This document shows positions 56,495-64,000 of a stretch of DNA of 64,000 nt, in pieces. Every line of letters starts with the position of its first letter. The stretch's first letter is position 1. Under the pieces are notes generated by a model, which saw only the letters and a program-made list of their open reading frames with translations, was not told the origin of the DNA and did not search any database. Source of the stretch: CAZPBC01 sp964584775 (GTDB lineage Bacteria > Chlamydiota > Chlamydiia > Chlamydiales > SLFE01); contig CAZPBC010000008.1 in NCBI GenBank assembly GCA_964584775.1, positions 6,318 to 70,317 of the forward strand. Reading direction: 5' to 3'. A program made the translations under genes and the position numbers.

Positions 56495-58146
56495 TTTTAA
56501 CTGGCTGGATCCTCCTTTTTTTCGTGGGCTTGACGCTCGGTCTCCTCGGTGCGGGAGGGTCGATTTTGACCCTTCCCATCCTCGTATACTTTCTGGATGT
56601 TCAGCCTCTCACCGCAACCAACTACTCTCTCCTCATTGTCGGAGCGACAGCCTGCATCGGAGCTCTTCAGTATCAAAGAAAAGGACTCGTCAACTTTAGA
56701 GCCGTTGTCACCTTCACTCCCCCTGCGATGGTGGGAGTTTGGATGGCTAGAGCCTACCTCATTCCCCATCTTCCTCATGAAGTGGGAGGCATCTCTATCC
56801 AAACCCTTTGTATGCTTCTCTTTGCACTCTTCATGATTCTCACCGCCCTATTTATGAGAAAACCGCTACAGGCGAGCTCCTCGAGCAGTCTTTCTGCACG
56901 CATCCTTAGCAGTCTTTGTGTAGGAGGAGTGACTGGAACAGTGGGAGCAGGCGGAGGATTTTTGATCATTCCAACTCTCTTGACCTTCTATCAAATTAGC
57001 ATGCAAGAAGCCGTTGGCACTTCACTTGCTATCATCACCCTCAACTGCCTGACGGGATTTGGAGGGATGCTCTTTGGGGGCATCTCCTTTGACTGGACTT
57101 TTCTCGCCATCATCATCGCACTCGCAGCCGTCGGCATGTGGGTGGGAATTCTCTTCAGCTCACGGGTTCAACCCGCAAAAATCAAACAACTTTTCAGTCT
57201 CTTCCTGCTTTTTTTAGGAACCTCTATCTTTGCAGAAGAGATCTACACCTTTCATAGACATAAGGAGTCCTCTCACATGCAAGTTCAAACCTTTTTTGAC
57301 AAAGCGACCAGCACCTTCACTTACGTTGTCGCCGATCCCCAAACTCAAAAATGTGCCGTCATCGACTCCGTTCTCGACTACGATCCCTTTTCCGGAAAAC
57401 TATCGACGAGCTCAGCGGACGGAGTCATTGCCTATATTGAGAAAGAAAATCTAGAGACAGAGTGGATTCTTGAAACCCATGCTCACGCCGACCACCTCAC
57501 CGCCTCCCAATATCTGAAGTCAAAGCTAGGTGGAAAAATTGCCATTGGAGAGCACATCAAAGAGGTCCTAACCATTTGGGTGCCGCGCTACAACCTCCAT
57601 GACATTCCTCTCGACGGATCCCAGTTCGATCACCTCTTCAAAGAGGGTGATCAGTTTAAAATTGGTACGCTTGAAGCTGAAGTCTTCTACACTCCCGGAC
57701 ACACATCCGCCTGCATCAGCTACCACATCGAAAATGCCGTCTTCGCAGGCGACACCCTCTTTGTTCCTCAAATTGGAACCGCTCGTACCGACTTTCCCGG
57801 AGGAAGCGCAGAAGCGATGTACGACTCCACTCAAAAACTGCTTTCCCTTCCTAATTCGACAGTCATCTACGCCTGCCACGACTACCCTGAAAAAGAGGGA
57901 GGCGAGCGCGCAGCTGTCACTGTCGAAGAACACAAAGCTGAGAACTCCATGGTTCATGAGGGTGTCACTAAAGAGGAGTATGTGGCTGCAAGGAATGCAA
58001 AAGATGTCAAGAAAGCTCCCCCAAAGCTCATCCTCCCTGCACTCCAGTTCAACCTCCGCGCTGGAAGACTAAACCCTACAGAAGAGAATGGGATGACCTA
58101 CTTTAAAATTCCGGTAAGAGGCGACCCTGGTTTGGATAGTTTATAA
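56491..58146 (+). CDS. TSUP (TauE/SafE) transporter fused to persulfide dioxygenase
   Basis: A 551-residue fusion. Residues ~1-250 are a TauE/SafE permease with eight or so helices (LLGAGGSILTLPILVYFL, GTVGAGGGFLIIPTLL). From about 263 a metallo-beta-lactamase-fold persulfide dioxygenase (ETHE1/Blh-like) follows, with HAHADHLTAS, TPGHTSACISY, VFAGDTLF and ACHDYP supplying metal ligands. The linker holds an internal AAGGAG (57262-57267) 9 bp before ATG 57277, so the dioxygenase may also be made alone. It should oxidise glutathione persulfide to sulfite and export the product. Confidence 0.9.
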   Translation: MILTGWILLFFVGLTLGLLGAGGSILTLPILVYFLDVQPLTATNYSLLIVGATACIGALQYQRKGLVNFRAVVTFTPPAMVGVWMARAYLIPHLPHEVGGISIQTLCMLLFALFMILTALFMRKPLQASSSSSLSARILSSLCVGGVTGTVGAGGGFLIIPTLLTFYQISMQEAVGTSLAIITLNCLTGFGGMLFGGISFDWTFLAIIIALAAVGMWVGILFSSRVQPAKIKQLFSLFLLFLGTSIFAEEIYTFHRHKESSHMQVQTFFDKATSTFTYVVADPQTQKCAVIDSVLDYDPFSGKLSTSSADGVIAYIEKENLETEWILETHAHADHLTASQYLKSKLGGKIAIGEHIKEVLTIWVPRYNLHDIPLDGSQFDHLFKEGDQFKIGTLEAEVFYTPGHTSACISYHIENAVFAGDTLFVPQIGTARTDFPGGSAEAMYDSTQKLLSLPNSTVIYACHDYPEKEGGERAAVTVEEHKAENSMVHEGVTKEEYVAARNAKDVKKAPPKLILPALQFNLRAGRLNPTEENGMTYFKIPVRGDPGLDSL

Positions 58147-58256
58147 AACATTTAAAACCGGGTCACACTACAGCCAAGTCAAACGAGACCGAAAGGATCC
58201 TAACAACGAGTTTTTTGAGTGAGTTTACATTTTTTGATTGAAATCCTTATGTGCTC

Positions 58257-59450
58257 TCATGAAATTTTCATTGACTCCAGGAGAAGCGAAAGGAGGCGGT
58301 CTGTGGCGGCTTCGATGATTTCATCTCGGCTGCCACTCAGGTGAAGCTCTTCGATCAGGGGGGCTTCTCCACGTCTAGCTGCTGCGACGTAGACAAGGCC
58401 GACAGGCTTCGTTTTAGAGCCCCCAGAGGGCCCAGCAATCCCTGTGATGGCACCACATAGATCAGAGTCAAAACGCTTGGAGAGCCCCTCTAAAAGGGCC
58501 TCAGCGGTGGATTTAGAGACCGCCCCCTCCTCTTCTAAGACAGGACGAGGAACCCCTAAAAGCGCCTCCTTTGCCTCGTTGGAGTAGCAGACAATCGACC
58601 CGAGAAAAGAGGAAGAAATCCCCGGGACACGAGTCAAGAGAGAGGAGACATTTCCCCCCGTACAGGACTCCGCTAGGGAAAGAGTTTTCTTCTTTTGTAG
58701 AAGGCGCTTTGCCACCTCATTGCTCAAAAGATCTTCCACAAGAAGAAACCCTTTCTGAAACAAATACTCTTCTGCTTTTTGCAGGTCGGGTTGATTCGTG
58801 ACCACACGCCGCTTCGTAACAAGGAGGTCAGTGTGCACTTGTGAGGAGAGGGGGGTGACCATCACTTCGGGAAAGTGCCGGTGAAACTCTTGTATGAGCT
58901 CTTCACACGCTTCTTTTTTCTTCAACGCCCGGAAGGAGCGAGTCCGGCTTGTGGCAGCGAAGTGGTGATCCAAAAAGGAGAGGATTTCAGGAAGAGCGCT
59001 TTCGATCGAAAAATTTTCTGAAGGGATCAGAACCGCGACCTTCTGTTCCTCTTTTAAGGCAAATCCTGCGATGGGAGAAGCTCCATCAAAAAAAACTTGG
59101 GCTTCTTTCGGAAAGATCGCATAGCGATGTGGATTTTCAAGATCTTTGTCTAACACCGTCTCTGCAAAGTCACGGCGGACTTCAAACTCCCTATCAAAGT
59201 GGAAAGCCATCTGCTGACGGAGGAGATCGTTAGGTTCTGCCGTGACGGGGCCGATGAGAAAAACGAGCGGCACTTCTTTAAACGCTTTTTCGATAGCAGA
59301 GCGCACTCGCTCTTTATCAGGAAAAAAAGTTTCAACCGAGCGCGTCTCGACACCTATTTGAAGCAGCTTCTCAAGGAGGGGATGGAGAGGCTGCTTCCTT
59401 TGAAAGCTGCCTAAAAGCTCCTCTACCACGAAGATTTTCGCTTCAAGCAT
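58257..59450 (-). CDS. cinA: CinA-like protein with degenerate N-terminal domain
   Basis: A 397-residue protein. The C-terminal ~160 residues are a good CinA/nicotinamide-nucleotide amidase domain (LSLAESCTGGNVSSLLTRVP, VCYSNEAKEALLGV, GAVSKSTAEALLEGL, AITGIAGPSGGSKTKPVGLV). The N-terminal part corresponds to the COG1058 domain, but its GGLGPT.DD signature is reduced to LIGPVTAEPND, so pyrophosphatase activity is doubtful. ATG 59450 overlaps the upstream gene by 8 bp. The likely reaction is deamidation of NMN in pyridine-nucleotide salvage. Confidence 0.85.
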   Translation of the reverse strand: MLEAKIFVVEELLGSFQRKQPLHPLLEKLLQIGVETRSVETFFPDKERVRSAIEKAFKEVPLVFLIGPVTAEPNDLLRQQMAFHFDREFEVRRDFAETVLDKDLENPHRYAIFPKEAQVFFDGASPIAGFALKEEQKVAVLIPSENFSIESALPEILSFLDHHFAATSRTRSFRALKKKEACEELIQEFHRHFPEVMVTPLSSQVHTDLLVTKRRVVTNQPDLQKAEEYLFQKGFLLVEDLLSNEVAKRLLQKKKTLSLAESCTGGNVSSLLTRVPGISSSFLGSIVCYSNEAKEALLGVPRPVLEEEGAVSKSTAEALLEGLSKRFDSDLCGAITGIAGPSGGSKTKPVGLVYVAAARRGEAPLIEELHLSGSRDEIIEAATDRLLSLLLESMKIS

Positions 59451-60114
59451 CGACAACGGCTCCCATTCTCTTGAGACCTGGATGGCTCCTTGCCAACTCG
59501 AGGGCCTCTTTCCCTATCCTAGCGGGTAGACGCATTTTCTGCTCAGCGACCTCGATAGGCGTCGGATCACTGGAGCGGCGCATCCAGCCTTGAAGCTCAC
59601 GGAAGAGCTGGCTATTGCCCGCTCCCTCCTTAAGGAGCTGAACGACCTCTTTCGTCGAAGGTTCAACAAAAAGAGTGGGGTAGGAGAAAGTCACTCCCCA
59701 CTGCACTCCCCCCTTTCCGAAAATACCCGAGCGGAACTTCCCCTCGAGCTCACTGTAAAAAAGGGCGTGCTCTTTCATTTCTATGGCAGGAAGACGCTGC
59801 TTCAAAATACAGCGCTCACCACTCACCGGGCAGAGGGTAAAGGCGTCAAGGGAGGAGGTCATTGCCACTGCGGGAAGAGAGAGGGGTTTCTCTGCTGCAA
59901 GGGCGGCCAAGTATTGGCTGTAGAGCTCTAAGTAGGCCTCTTCAGAAAAAAGGGCGGTCTCTTTCGTAACCACACCCCCTAATTTCACTAGGTAGGGGTG
60001 ATCTAAATCTTTAAAAAGCTGCTCCATCTCCTGCAAGGTCAAAAGTGCTGAGAGGTCGAGCCACTTGCTCACCTCTAACGGAGGAACCTCTTTTGCATCT
60101 TGAACTGTAAACAT
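59443..60114 (-). CDS. conserved hypothetical protein in lspA-cinA operon
   Basis: A 223-residue soluble protein with no membrane segment or signal peptide. It has LFVEPSTKEVVQLLKEG and a CPVSGERCILKQR stretch; the latter holds two Cys but no clear metal motif. The C-terminal helix is basic. No family recognised. It is tightly packed between lspA (5 bp) and cinA (overlap), so it belongs to the nrdR-dksA-lspA transcription unit. Confidence 0.7.
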   Translation of the reverse strand: MFTVQDAKEVPPLEVSKWLDLSALLTLQEMEQLFKDLDHPYLVKLGGVVTKETALFSEEAYLELYSQYLAALAAEKPLSLPAVAMTSSLDAFTLCPVSGERCILKQRLPAIEMKEHALFYSELEGKFRSGIFGKGGVQWGVTFSYPTLFVEPSTKEVVQLLKEGAGNSQLFRELQGWMRRSSDPTPIEVAEQKMRLPARIGKEALELARSHPGLKRMGAVVDA

Positions 60115-60119
60115 GAGTC

Positions 60120-60620
60120 TTAAGCCGTTTTCTTACGATCGACTAAAGCATAAATAAAGAGCCAAATGATTCCAATCGTGATCGCCGAATCAGCAACATT
60201 GAAGACGGGGTAATGGTAGCCCCAAAAGACAATCTTAAAGCTGTCCACCACATGAGAGAAGCGGAAGTAGTCGAGAATATTGGCAAAAGCACCAGAGACG
60301 ACAAGAAGGAGGGGGATCACGATGCTTTTGTTTTTGTTAAAGAAAATCAGGTATCCCAGAAGCGCAAACACCAGGACAATGCGTAAGATCAGAAGAGGCA
60401 TTTGAAAATCAGAAAAGAGTCCCCATGCAGCACCGGTGTTGGTCGCATGAACTAGGGCAATTTGAAACCCATTCATCGACTGGAGAATCCCTATTCCGCC
60501 GTACGGGTAAAGACCCCCTCTGATCGGAAGGAGGTGAGCCACCACCCAATTCTTCACAAAGAAGTCGAGAAAAAGAACCAACGCGCCGAGAAGGATCCCT
60601 ATCGCCCAGCGGTTTCTCAA
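60120..60620 (-). CDS. lspA: lipoprotein signal peptidase
   Basis: A 166-residue inner-membrane aspartyl protease that removes signal peptides from prolipoproteins. Four helices are visible. The catalytic Asp residues are in FSHVVDSFKI and FNVADSAIT, and the GAFANILDYFRF stretch corresponds to the GN..DR motif with Tyr in place of Arg. The start is TTG at 60620, overlapping the dksA stop; no ATG is usable without losing the first helix. Substrates here include pal and the 29102 protein. Confidence 0.95.
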   Translation of the reverse strand: MRNRWAIGILLGALVLFLDFFVKNWVVAHLLPIRGGLYPYGGIGILQSMNGFQIALVHATNTGAAWGLFSDFQMPLLILRIVLVFALLGYLIFFNKNKSIVIPLLLVVSGAFANILDYFRFSHVVDSFKIVFWGYHYPVFNVADSAITIGIIWLFIYALVDRKKTA

Positions 60621-60982
60621 AGAAGCCCCTTTTCTTTTTGCTCTTGAGCCTGAACGGTCATCGTTGCATAAGGAACTGCCTCAAGGCGTTTTTTCGGGAT
60701 CTCATCCCCCGTCACATCACAGATGCCGTAGGTATTTTCATCCATCTTCTCCAGAGCACGGTCGATCTGCTTGAGAATCTCATACTCCTTACCAGTCAGC
60801 TCGATGTTGATCGTACGGTCGAAGTCGTCGGTTCCCTCATCTGCCTGATGCTGAGAGTATCCCGTAGCCTCGTCAGGCTTCTTTACCTCTTCCTGAGAGC
60901 CGTGGAGGACCTTCGTGATCTGGTCTCGCATTTCGAGAAGCTTCGCCTTAAATTGTTCTAATTCCTTCTTTTTAAGAGGCAT
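60617..60982 (-). CDS. dksA: DksA/TraR-family transcription factor, cysteine-poor
   Basis: A 121-residue protein: N-terminal coiled coil (about 1-70) and C-terminal DksA domain (DRALEKMDENTYGICDVTGD, PKKRLEAVPYATMTVQAQEQ). DksA proteins enter the RNA polymerase secondary channel. Only one of the four usual zinc Cys is present. ATG 60982 has GGAGGAG upstream and overlaps nrdR by 11 bp. Order with nrdR and lspA is that of CT406-CT408. Confidence 0.93.
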   Translation of the reverse strand: MPLKKKELEQFKAKLLEMRDQITKVLHGSQEEVKKPDEATGYSQHQADEGTDDFDRTINIELTGKEYEILKQIDRALEKMDENTYGICDVTGDEIPKKRLEAVPYATMTVQAQEQKEKGLL

Positions 60983-61439
60983 TGAGCTCCTCCTTAACGC
61001 ATTTGTGTTGGATTTCATTCATGACTTCATCAATATCTTTAAAGCGCCGATAAACGCAAGCAAAACGAATATAGGCCACAGGATCAAGGTCGCGGAGGTG
61101 ATCCATGATGATCTCTCCGATCTCACTGGTAGAGATGACCTTCTCATTTTTTTCCCGGATGGCGCGGGTGATCTGGCTCGCCAGCTCCGCGACCTTCTCT
61201 CGGCTCACCTTGGTGTGATGACAAGCCGACTCGAGCCCACAGATCAGTTTCTGCTGCTGGAACTCCTCATAGCGGCCATCCTTCTTGAGGACCTGGACAG
61301 AGAGCTCGATCGTCTCAAAGGTCGTGAAGCGGCTCTGGCAGTCAACGCATTCCCTACGACGGCGGATCGCATTGGTTTCCGGTGCTTCTCGAGAGTCGAT
61401 TACCTTAATATTGTTTGAGTTGCAAAAAGGGCACTTCAT
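60972..61439 (-). CDS. nrdR: NrdR transcriptional repressor
   Basis: A 155-residue regulator of ribonucleotide reductase genes. Zinc ribbon CPFCNSNNIKVIDSREA with CVDCQSRFTTFETI, then an ATP-cone domain (VQVLKKDGRYEEFQQQKLIC). A promoter candidate lies just upstream at 61464-61492. First gene of a five-gene minus-strand unit. Confidence 0.97.
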   Translation of the reverse strand: MKCPFCNSNNIKVIDSREAPETNAIRRRRECVDCQSRFTTFETIELSVQVLKKDGRYEEFQQQKLICGLESACHHTKVSREKVAELASQITRAIREKNEKVISTSEIGEIIMDHLRDLDPVAYIRFACVYRRFKDIDEVMNEIQHKCVKEELNAS

Positions 61440-61463
61440 GTATCAAACTTTTTTCGAATCGCT

Positions 61464-61492
61464 AAAATATCCGAAGCCTTGAATCCTGTCGA
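61464..61492 (-). promoter_or_regulatory. probable promoter of nrdR operon
   Basis: Minus strand TCGACA (61492-61487), 17-bp spacer, TATTTT (61469-61464). The start would be near 61457, 18 bp before the nrdR ATG. Confidence 0.55.
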
Positions 61493-61499
61493 GCAAAAT

Positions 61500-62525
61500 T
61501 TAAAAGGTGTTGATTTTGTAAATGAGCTGCTGTAGTCCGCCGTAGTCTCTGCGGTTGAAGTGGAAGATCAGCCGCGGCAGCTCCATCCACTTTTTCTCCT
61601 CTTCAAACGCCTCGCCTTGAACGATTTTGCCAGAGGATAACAAGCAGGAAAATTCTTCGTTTAACTCTGCCACCTGACTCTCTGTCAAGGGACTTTTCAG
61701 TCGGATCACAAACTGATCTTTCACAAATCGGCTCGAGTGGTAGCGTTTGTAATAGTTCAAAATGAACTCTGCAGCCGCCTCAGCCGATGGGGCAATATGA
61801 AAGAGGTCGAGGTCTTTGGGACTGATCATGTGGTTGGCTAAAAGGGCCTTCTCTACAAAATGGAGCCACTCCTCCCAGTAACCACGCTCCGCTCCTTGAA
61901 CGAGGACGACTGGTATCATGGCTGCCTTGCCGGTTTGGATGAGTGTCAACGTCTCAAAGAGCTCGTCCATCGTCCCCACCCCACCGGGAAAGACCACCAC
62001 AGCATCCGAGTGGCTAAGAAACATCAACTTCCGGGTGAAGAAGTAACGGAAATGGATTAGCTTTGGATCGCCTTCAATCATCTCATTCGATGAGGACTCA
62101 AAGGCTAACTTGATCGACAGCCCAAAGATATTTTCCTGCTCCGACCCTTCGTGTCCCGCCTTCATGATCCCATGCGCAGCACCGGTAATGCAGCGCCAAT
62201 CGTGGACCGTCAGCTGTCGACTCAGCTCCATAGCCGCGTGATAATCGGGGTGGTCCTCGGGCGTCCGTGCGGAGCCAAAGACGGAGAAGCGCTGCCCCTC
62301 AGGATACTCGTTAAAGACCTTGTAAGCATAACGCATCTCTTTGAGGGTATGGTTCATCAACTTGAGCTGGTGGACCGGATGCTCGTCGTAATAGAGCCGA
62401 AGAGCCGTCAGGACCATCTCCTGCACGAGGACGCTTTTAAAACTTTCCTGAGGAATATTTAAATCCTTAAACATCTTAGAGATGCTATTCATCAGGTCGT
62501 CATAATTGGGCTTTGAGTCAGGCAT
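61500..62525 (-). CDS. LOG-family protein (nucleotide 5'-monophosphate nucleosidase type)
   Basis: A 341-residue protein with the LOG motif FPGGVGTMDELFETLTL (PGGxGTxxE) and a nucleotide-binding region (FSVFGSARTPEDHPDYHAAM, CITGAAHGIMKAGHEGS). The length and extra C-terminal ~90 residues resemble PpnN-type nucleosidases that split AMP/GMP-type nucleotides into base and ribose phosphate, rather than the short LOG enzymes. Substrate not determinable by eye. Confidence 0.88.
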   Translation of the reverse strand: MPDSKPNYDDLMNSISKMFKDLNIPQESFKSVLVQEMVLTALRLYYDEHPVHQLKLMNHTLKEMRYAYKVFNEYPEGQRFSVFGSARTPEDHPDYHAAMELSRQLTVHDWRCITGAAHGIMKAGHEGSEQENIFGLSIKLAFESSSNEMIEGDPKLIHFRYFFTRKLMFLSHSDAVVVFPGGVGTMDELFETLTLIQTGKAAMIPVVLVQGAERGYWEEWLHFVEKALLANHMISPKDLDLFHIAPSAEAAAEFILNYYKRYHSSRFVKDQFVIRLKSPLTESQVAELNEEFSCLLSSGKIVQGEAFEEEKKWMELPRLIFHFNRRDYGGLQQLIYKINTF

Positions 62526-62632
62526 AAAATCCTAAAATATGGTACTAATAATAGTAGAGAGTGTCACTTCCGATTTCACCGAAACCGCCGTTATTTTCAA
62601 TAGAAAACTCCCTATTTGACGGAGGTCAGGCT

Positions 62633-63007
62633 ATGTCTAAAGAGGTTATGCCGAGGAGGCGCTTTTTCAAGCCCCTCTCTTTCTTCGGAGGCTTTTTTCC
62701 CAAACTCTGGGGCGAAGATGAGGCTAGGGTTCCTTCATCTGAAGAGGAGAACCTCACGCTTTCTGAAGATGCTTCCTCGATCACAGTTCAAGTGAGCCTT
62801 CCCGGGCTCAAAACGGAAGAGATCCACACCGACATTAAAAAAGGAATCTTATCCATTTTAGGGAAAACGTCCTCTCTTTCAGACTCCCACTCTTACCAAG
62901 TCCCTTTACCCAAATCCACAGATACCACCCAAAAGCCTACAAAAGAGTTCAAGGATGGTGTCTTAACAATCGTGTTTAATAAAAAAATAAAAGGAGGTCA
63001 GGAATGA
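62633..63007 (+). CDS. small heat-shock protein, Hsp20 family
   Basis: A 124-residue protein with an alpha-crystallin domain (about 38-120): SSITVQVSLPGLKTEEIHTD, IKKGILSILGK, KEFKDGVLTIVFNKKI. The start is placed at ATG 62633 because GGAGG lies 7 bp upstream; a GTG at 62561 would add 24 residues without a ribosome binding site. The N-terminal arm is short and aromatic/basic (RRRFFKPLSFFGGFF). It would be a holdase chaperone. It overlaps the next gene by 4 bp. Confidence 0.88.
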   Translation: MSKEVMPRRRFFKPLSFFGGFFPKLWGEDEARVPSSEEENLTLSEDASSITVQVSLPGLKTEEIHTDIKKGILSILGKTSSLSDSHSYQVPLPKSTDTTQKPTKEFKDGVLTIVFNKKIKGGQE

Positions 63008-63474
63008 CCATTTCAAAAAAACTCAAAAAGTTTCTCGATGAGAAGGGTGTCGACTACAAAGTGACAAGCCACCCCCCGGCCTATACCGCTCAAGAGATTG
63101 CCGGTAAACAACACGTGCCCGGCTCGCAGGTTCTCAAGCCGGTCATCGTACGCTGCGGAGAGGAGTATATCATGTGTGTGCTCCCTTCCACCCACTTTAT
63201 TGACTTTGAAAAACTCGAAAAGTGTACCAACCTACACGACCTCGAGCTCGCTGACGAAGAGGCGCTCGCTTCTCTCTTCCCAGACGATGAGCTCGGTGCT
63301 GAACCCCCCATCGGCCCCTTAAGCGGAATTGAAACTCTCGTAGACAGCTCCATCGAATCAGAAAGCGAAGTTTACTTTAACGCAGGCAACCATGAAGAGA
63401 TGATCTGGATGAAGAAAAAAGACTTCATCGATCTCTCCAAGCCCTCCGTTAAAAACTTCGGAAGGCACATCTAA
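63004..63474 (+). CDS. YbaK/ProX-type aminoacyl-tRNA deacylase
   Basis: A 156-residue YbaK-fold protein (LDEKGVDYKVTSHPPAYTAQ, HVPGSQVLKPVIVRCGEEYI, LGAEPPIGPLSGIETLVDSS). Such proteins hydrolyse mischarged tRNAs, for example Cys- or Ala-tRNAPro. It is co-transcribed with the Hsp20 gene (4-bp overlap) and followed by a strong terminator. Confidence 0.9.
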   Translation: MTISKKLKKFLDEKGVDYKVTSHPPAYTAQEIAGKQHVPGSQVLKPVIVRCGEEYIMCVLPSTHFIDFEKLEKCTNLHDLELADEEALASLFPDDELGAEPPIGPLSGIETLVDSSIESESEVYFNAGNHEEMIWMKKKDFIDLSKPSVKNFGRHI

Positions 63475-63498
63475 CCAAGTTTCTGCAAGGCAATGAAT

Positions 63499-63524
63499 GC
63501 GGCAAAGTCCCCTTTGCCGCTTTT
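63499..63524 (+). terminator. rho-independent terminator after the YbaK-type gene
   Basis: GCGGCAAAG (63499-63507), loop TCCC, CTTTGCCGC (63512-63520), then TTTT. A perfect 9-bp GC-rich stem 25 bp after the stop codon. Confidence 0.92.
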
Positions 63525-63690
63525 CCCTATCACCATCCGTGGAGGGTAAAGCGCAGCCCCTCATCGATCCATGTTTTAGCGATTCAGACCGGATTGTCGA
63601 GATTGGGGTAGGGCTCTAAAAGCACCCTGACATTCAGGGAACGTACGAGAATGAAGAAAAGGATACATAGGCTTCGGACGAGGCCCCTTC

Positions 63691-63999
63691 TCACTTTTTT
63701 TGGACCTTAAGACGTCCAAAATTTCTAGGATGCTGGAAGACTGTATACGTCGGGTTATGCCTACTTAGAAACTCCGTCACAAACTGCTTCATGTTGTCGC
63801 TATAGCCTGTAATGACTATTAAATCCTCTTGAGGATGCTCATCAAGGTATTGAGAAATTTCTGCTTTATAAGAAGCAGAATCTTCGATTTTAGAGAAGTG
63901 TTTAGCTTCAATTTTAGATAAGTATTTTTCTGTAAGGTGGTTCAGAACATAACATACGTCCTCTATTTCATCAATTTGGCTATATAACGATGCAGCCAT
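63691..63999 (-). CDS. hypothetical small protein at window edge
   Basis: A 102-residue soluble, charged protein (KHFSKIEDSASYKAEISQYL, EDLIVITGYSDNMKQFVTEF). No family recognised; the central hydrophobic strand followed by TGYS suggests an alpha/beta fold. The first Met lies at the last complete codon of the window, so the gene may start further upstream. Base composition is more AT-rich than in the neighbouring genes. The 166 bp between the terminator and its stop hold only a small CCCTGA/TCAGGG hairpin (63625-63639). Confidence 0.5.
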   Translation of the reverse strand: MAASLYSQIDEIEDVCYVLNHLTEKYLSKIEAKHFSKIEDSASYKAEISQYLDEHPQEDLIVITGYSDNMKQFVTEFLSRHNPTYTVFQHPRNFGRLKVQKK

Positions 64000-64000
64000 A

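Noticed and set aside
63525..63690. Possible gene remnant between the YbaK-type gene and the last ORF
   Set aside because: All frames are short and without recognisable residues; only a small hairpin is visible.
1..64000. CRISPR arrays, insertion sequences, phage genes, rRNA
   Set aside because: No regularly spaced direct repeats, transposase-like or phage-like proteins, or rRNA sequences were found on reading the window.

Overview
The window comes from a chlamydia, most likely an environmental (Parachlamydiales-like) lineage rather than a Chlamydiaceae pathogen. The evidence is gene order and gene families. A type III secretion (T3SS) block runs in the order of C. trachomatis CT663 to CT674. 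An mcsB-mcsA-frr-pyrH-tsf-rpsB block matches CT675-CT680, and a tatD-dsbD-tolQRAB-pal-LysM block matches CT594-CT601. Features unlike Chlamydiaceae are metK, a sulfide-type operon, very large translocator proteins and two HExxH membrane proteins. No insertion sequence, phage, rRNA or CRISPR was seen.

Bases 1-15809 are a T3SS translocon island, all on +. It holds two LcrH/SycD class II chaperones, a CopD-like protein, three CopB-like proteins (743, 937 and 936 aa, the last two a tandem pair) and three large proteins I do not recognise. Three of the big secreted candidates carry a PxLxxP motif at residues 56-73, the signature bound by LcrH-type chaperones. Bases 15909-29136 are the structural T3SS operon: a CT663-type chaperone, cdsD, E, F, G, CT668, cdsN, cdsO, cdsP, cdsQ (here split into two overlapping genes), a Pkn5-type kinase and the secretin cdsC. 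A good sigma-54 type promoter lies before cdsD.

Bases 29102-37998 are an accessory stretch inserted between cdsC and mcsB relative to Chlamydia. It holds a lipoprotein-like protein and a cysteine-free YidD-like protein, a PAS/coiled-coil membrane protein, a mutarotase-like protein, a glycerophosphotransferase-like protein, a nucleotidyltransferase, a CocE-type hydrolase, rpsT, an RluA-type pseudouridine synthase, a DUF3592-like protein and the first HExxH membrane protein. Bases 37995-43552 are the mcsBA and ribosomal/translation genes on -, with the second HExxH paralog and tRNA-Lys and tRNA-Glu between them. tRNA-Gly and tRNA-Ala are divergent near 44.0 kb.

Bases 44182-53748 are tatD-dsbD on -, a eukaryotic-like kinase that could be an effector, then the Tol-Pal envelope operon ending in a LysM protein and murI. 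Bases 54487-58146 are metK followed by a compact putative persulfide-sensing operon: an ArsR/BigR-type regulator, a membrane rhodanese, and a TSUP transporter fused to a persulfide dioxygenase. A perfect 15-bp inverted repeat sits at the regulator start. Bases 58257-61439 are nrdR-dksA-lspA-hypothetical-cinA on -. The window ends with a LOG-family protein, a small heat-shock protein, a YbaK-type deacylase with a strong terminator, and an unknown small ORF.

Several consensus-like sigma-66 (sigma-70 type) promoters could be read by eye. All functions are inferred from sequence motifs and remembered family features; no database search was run.
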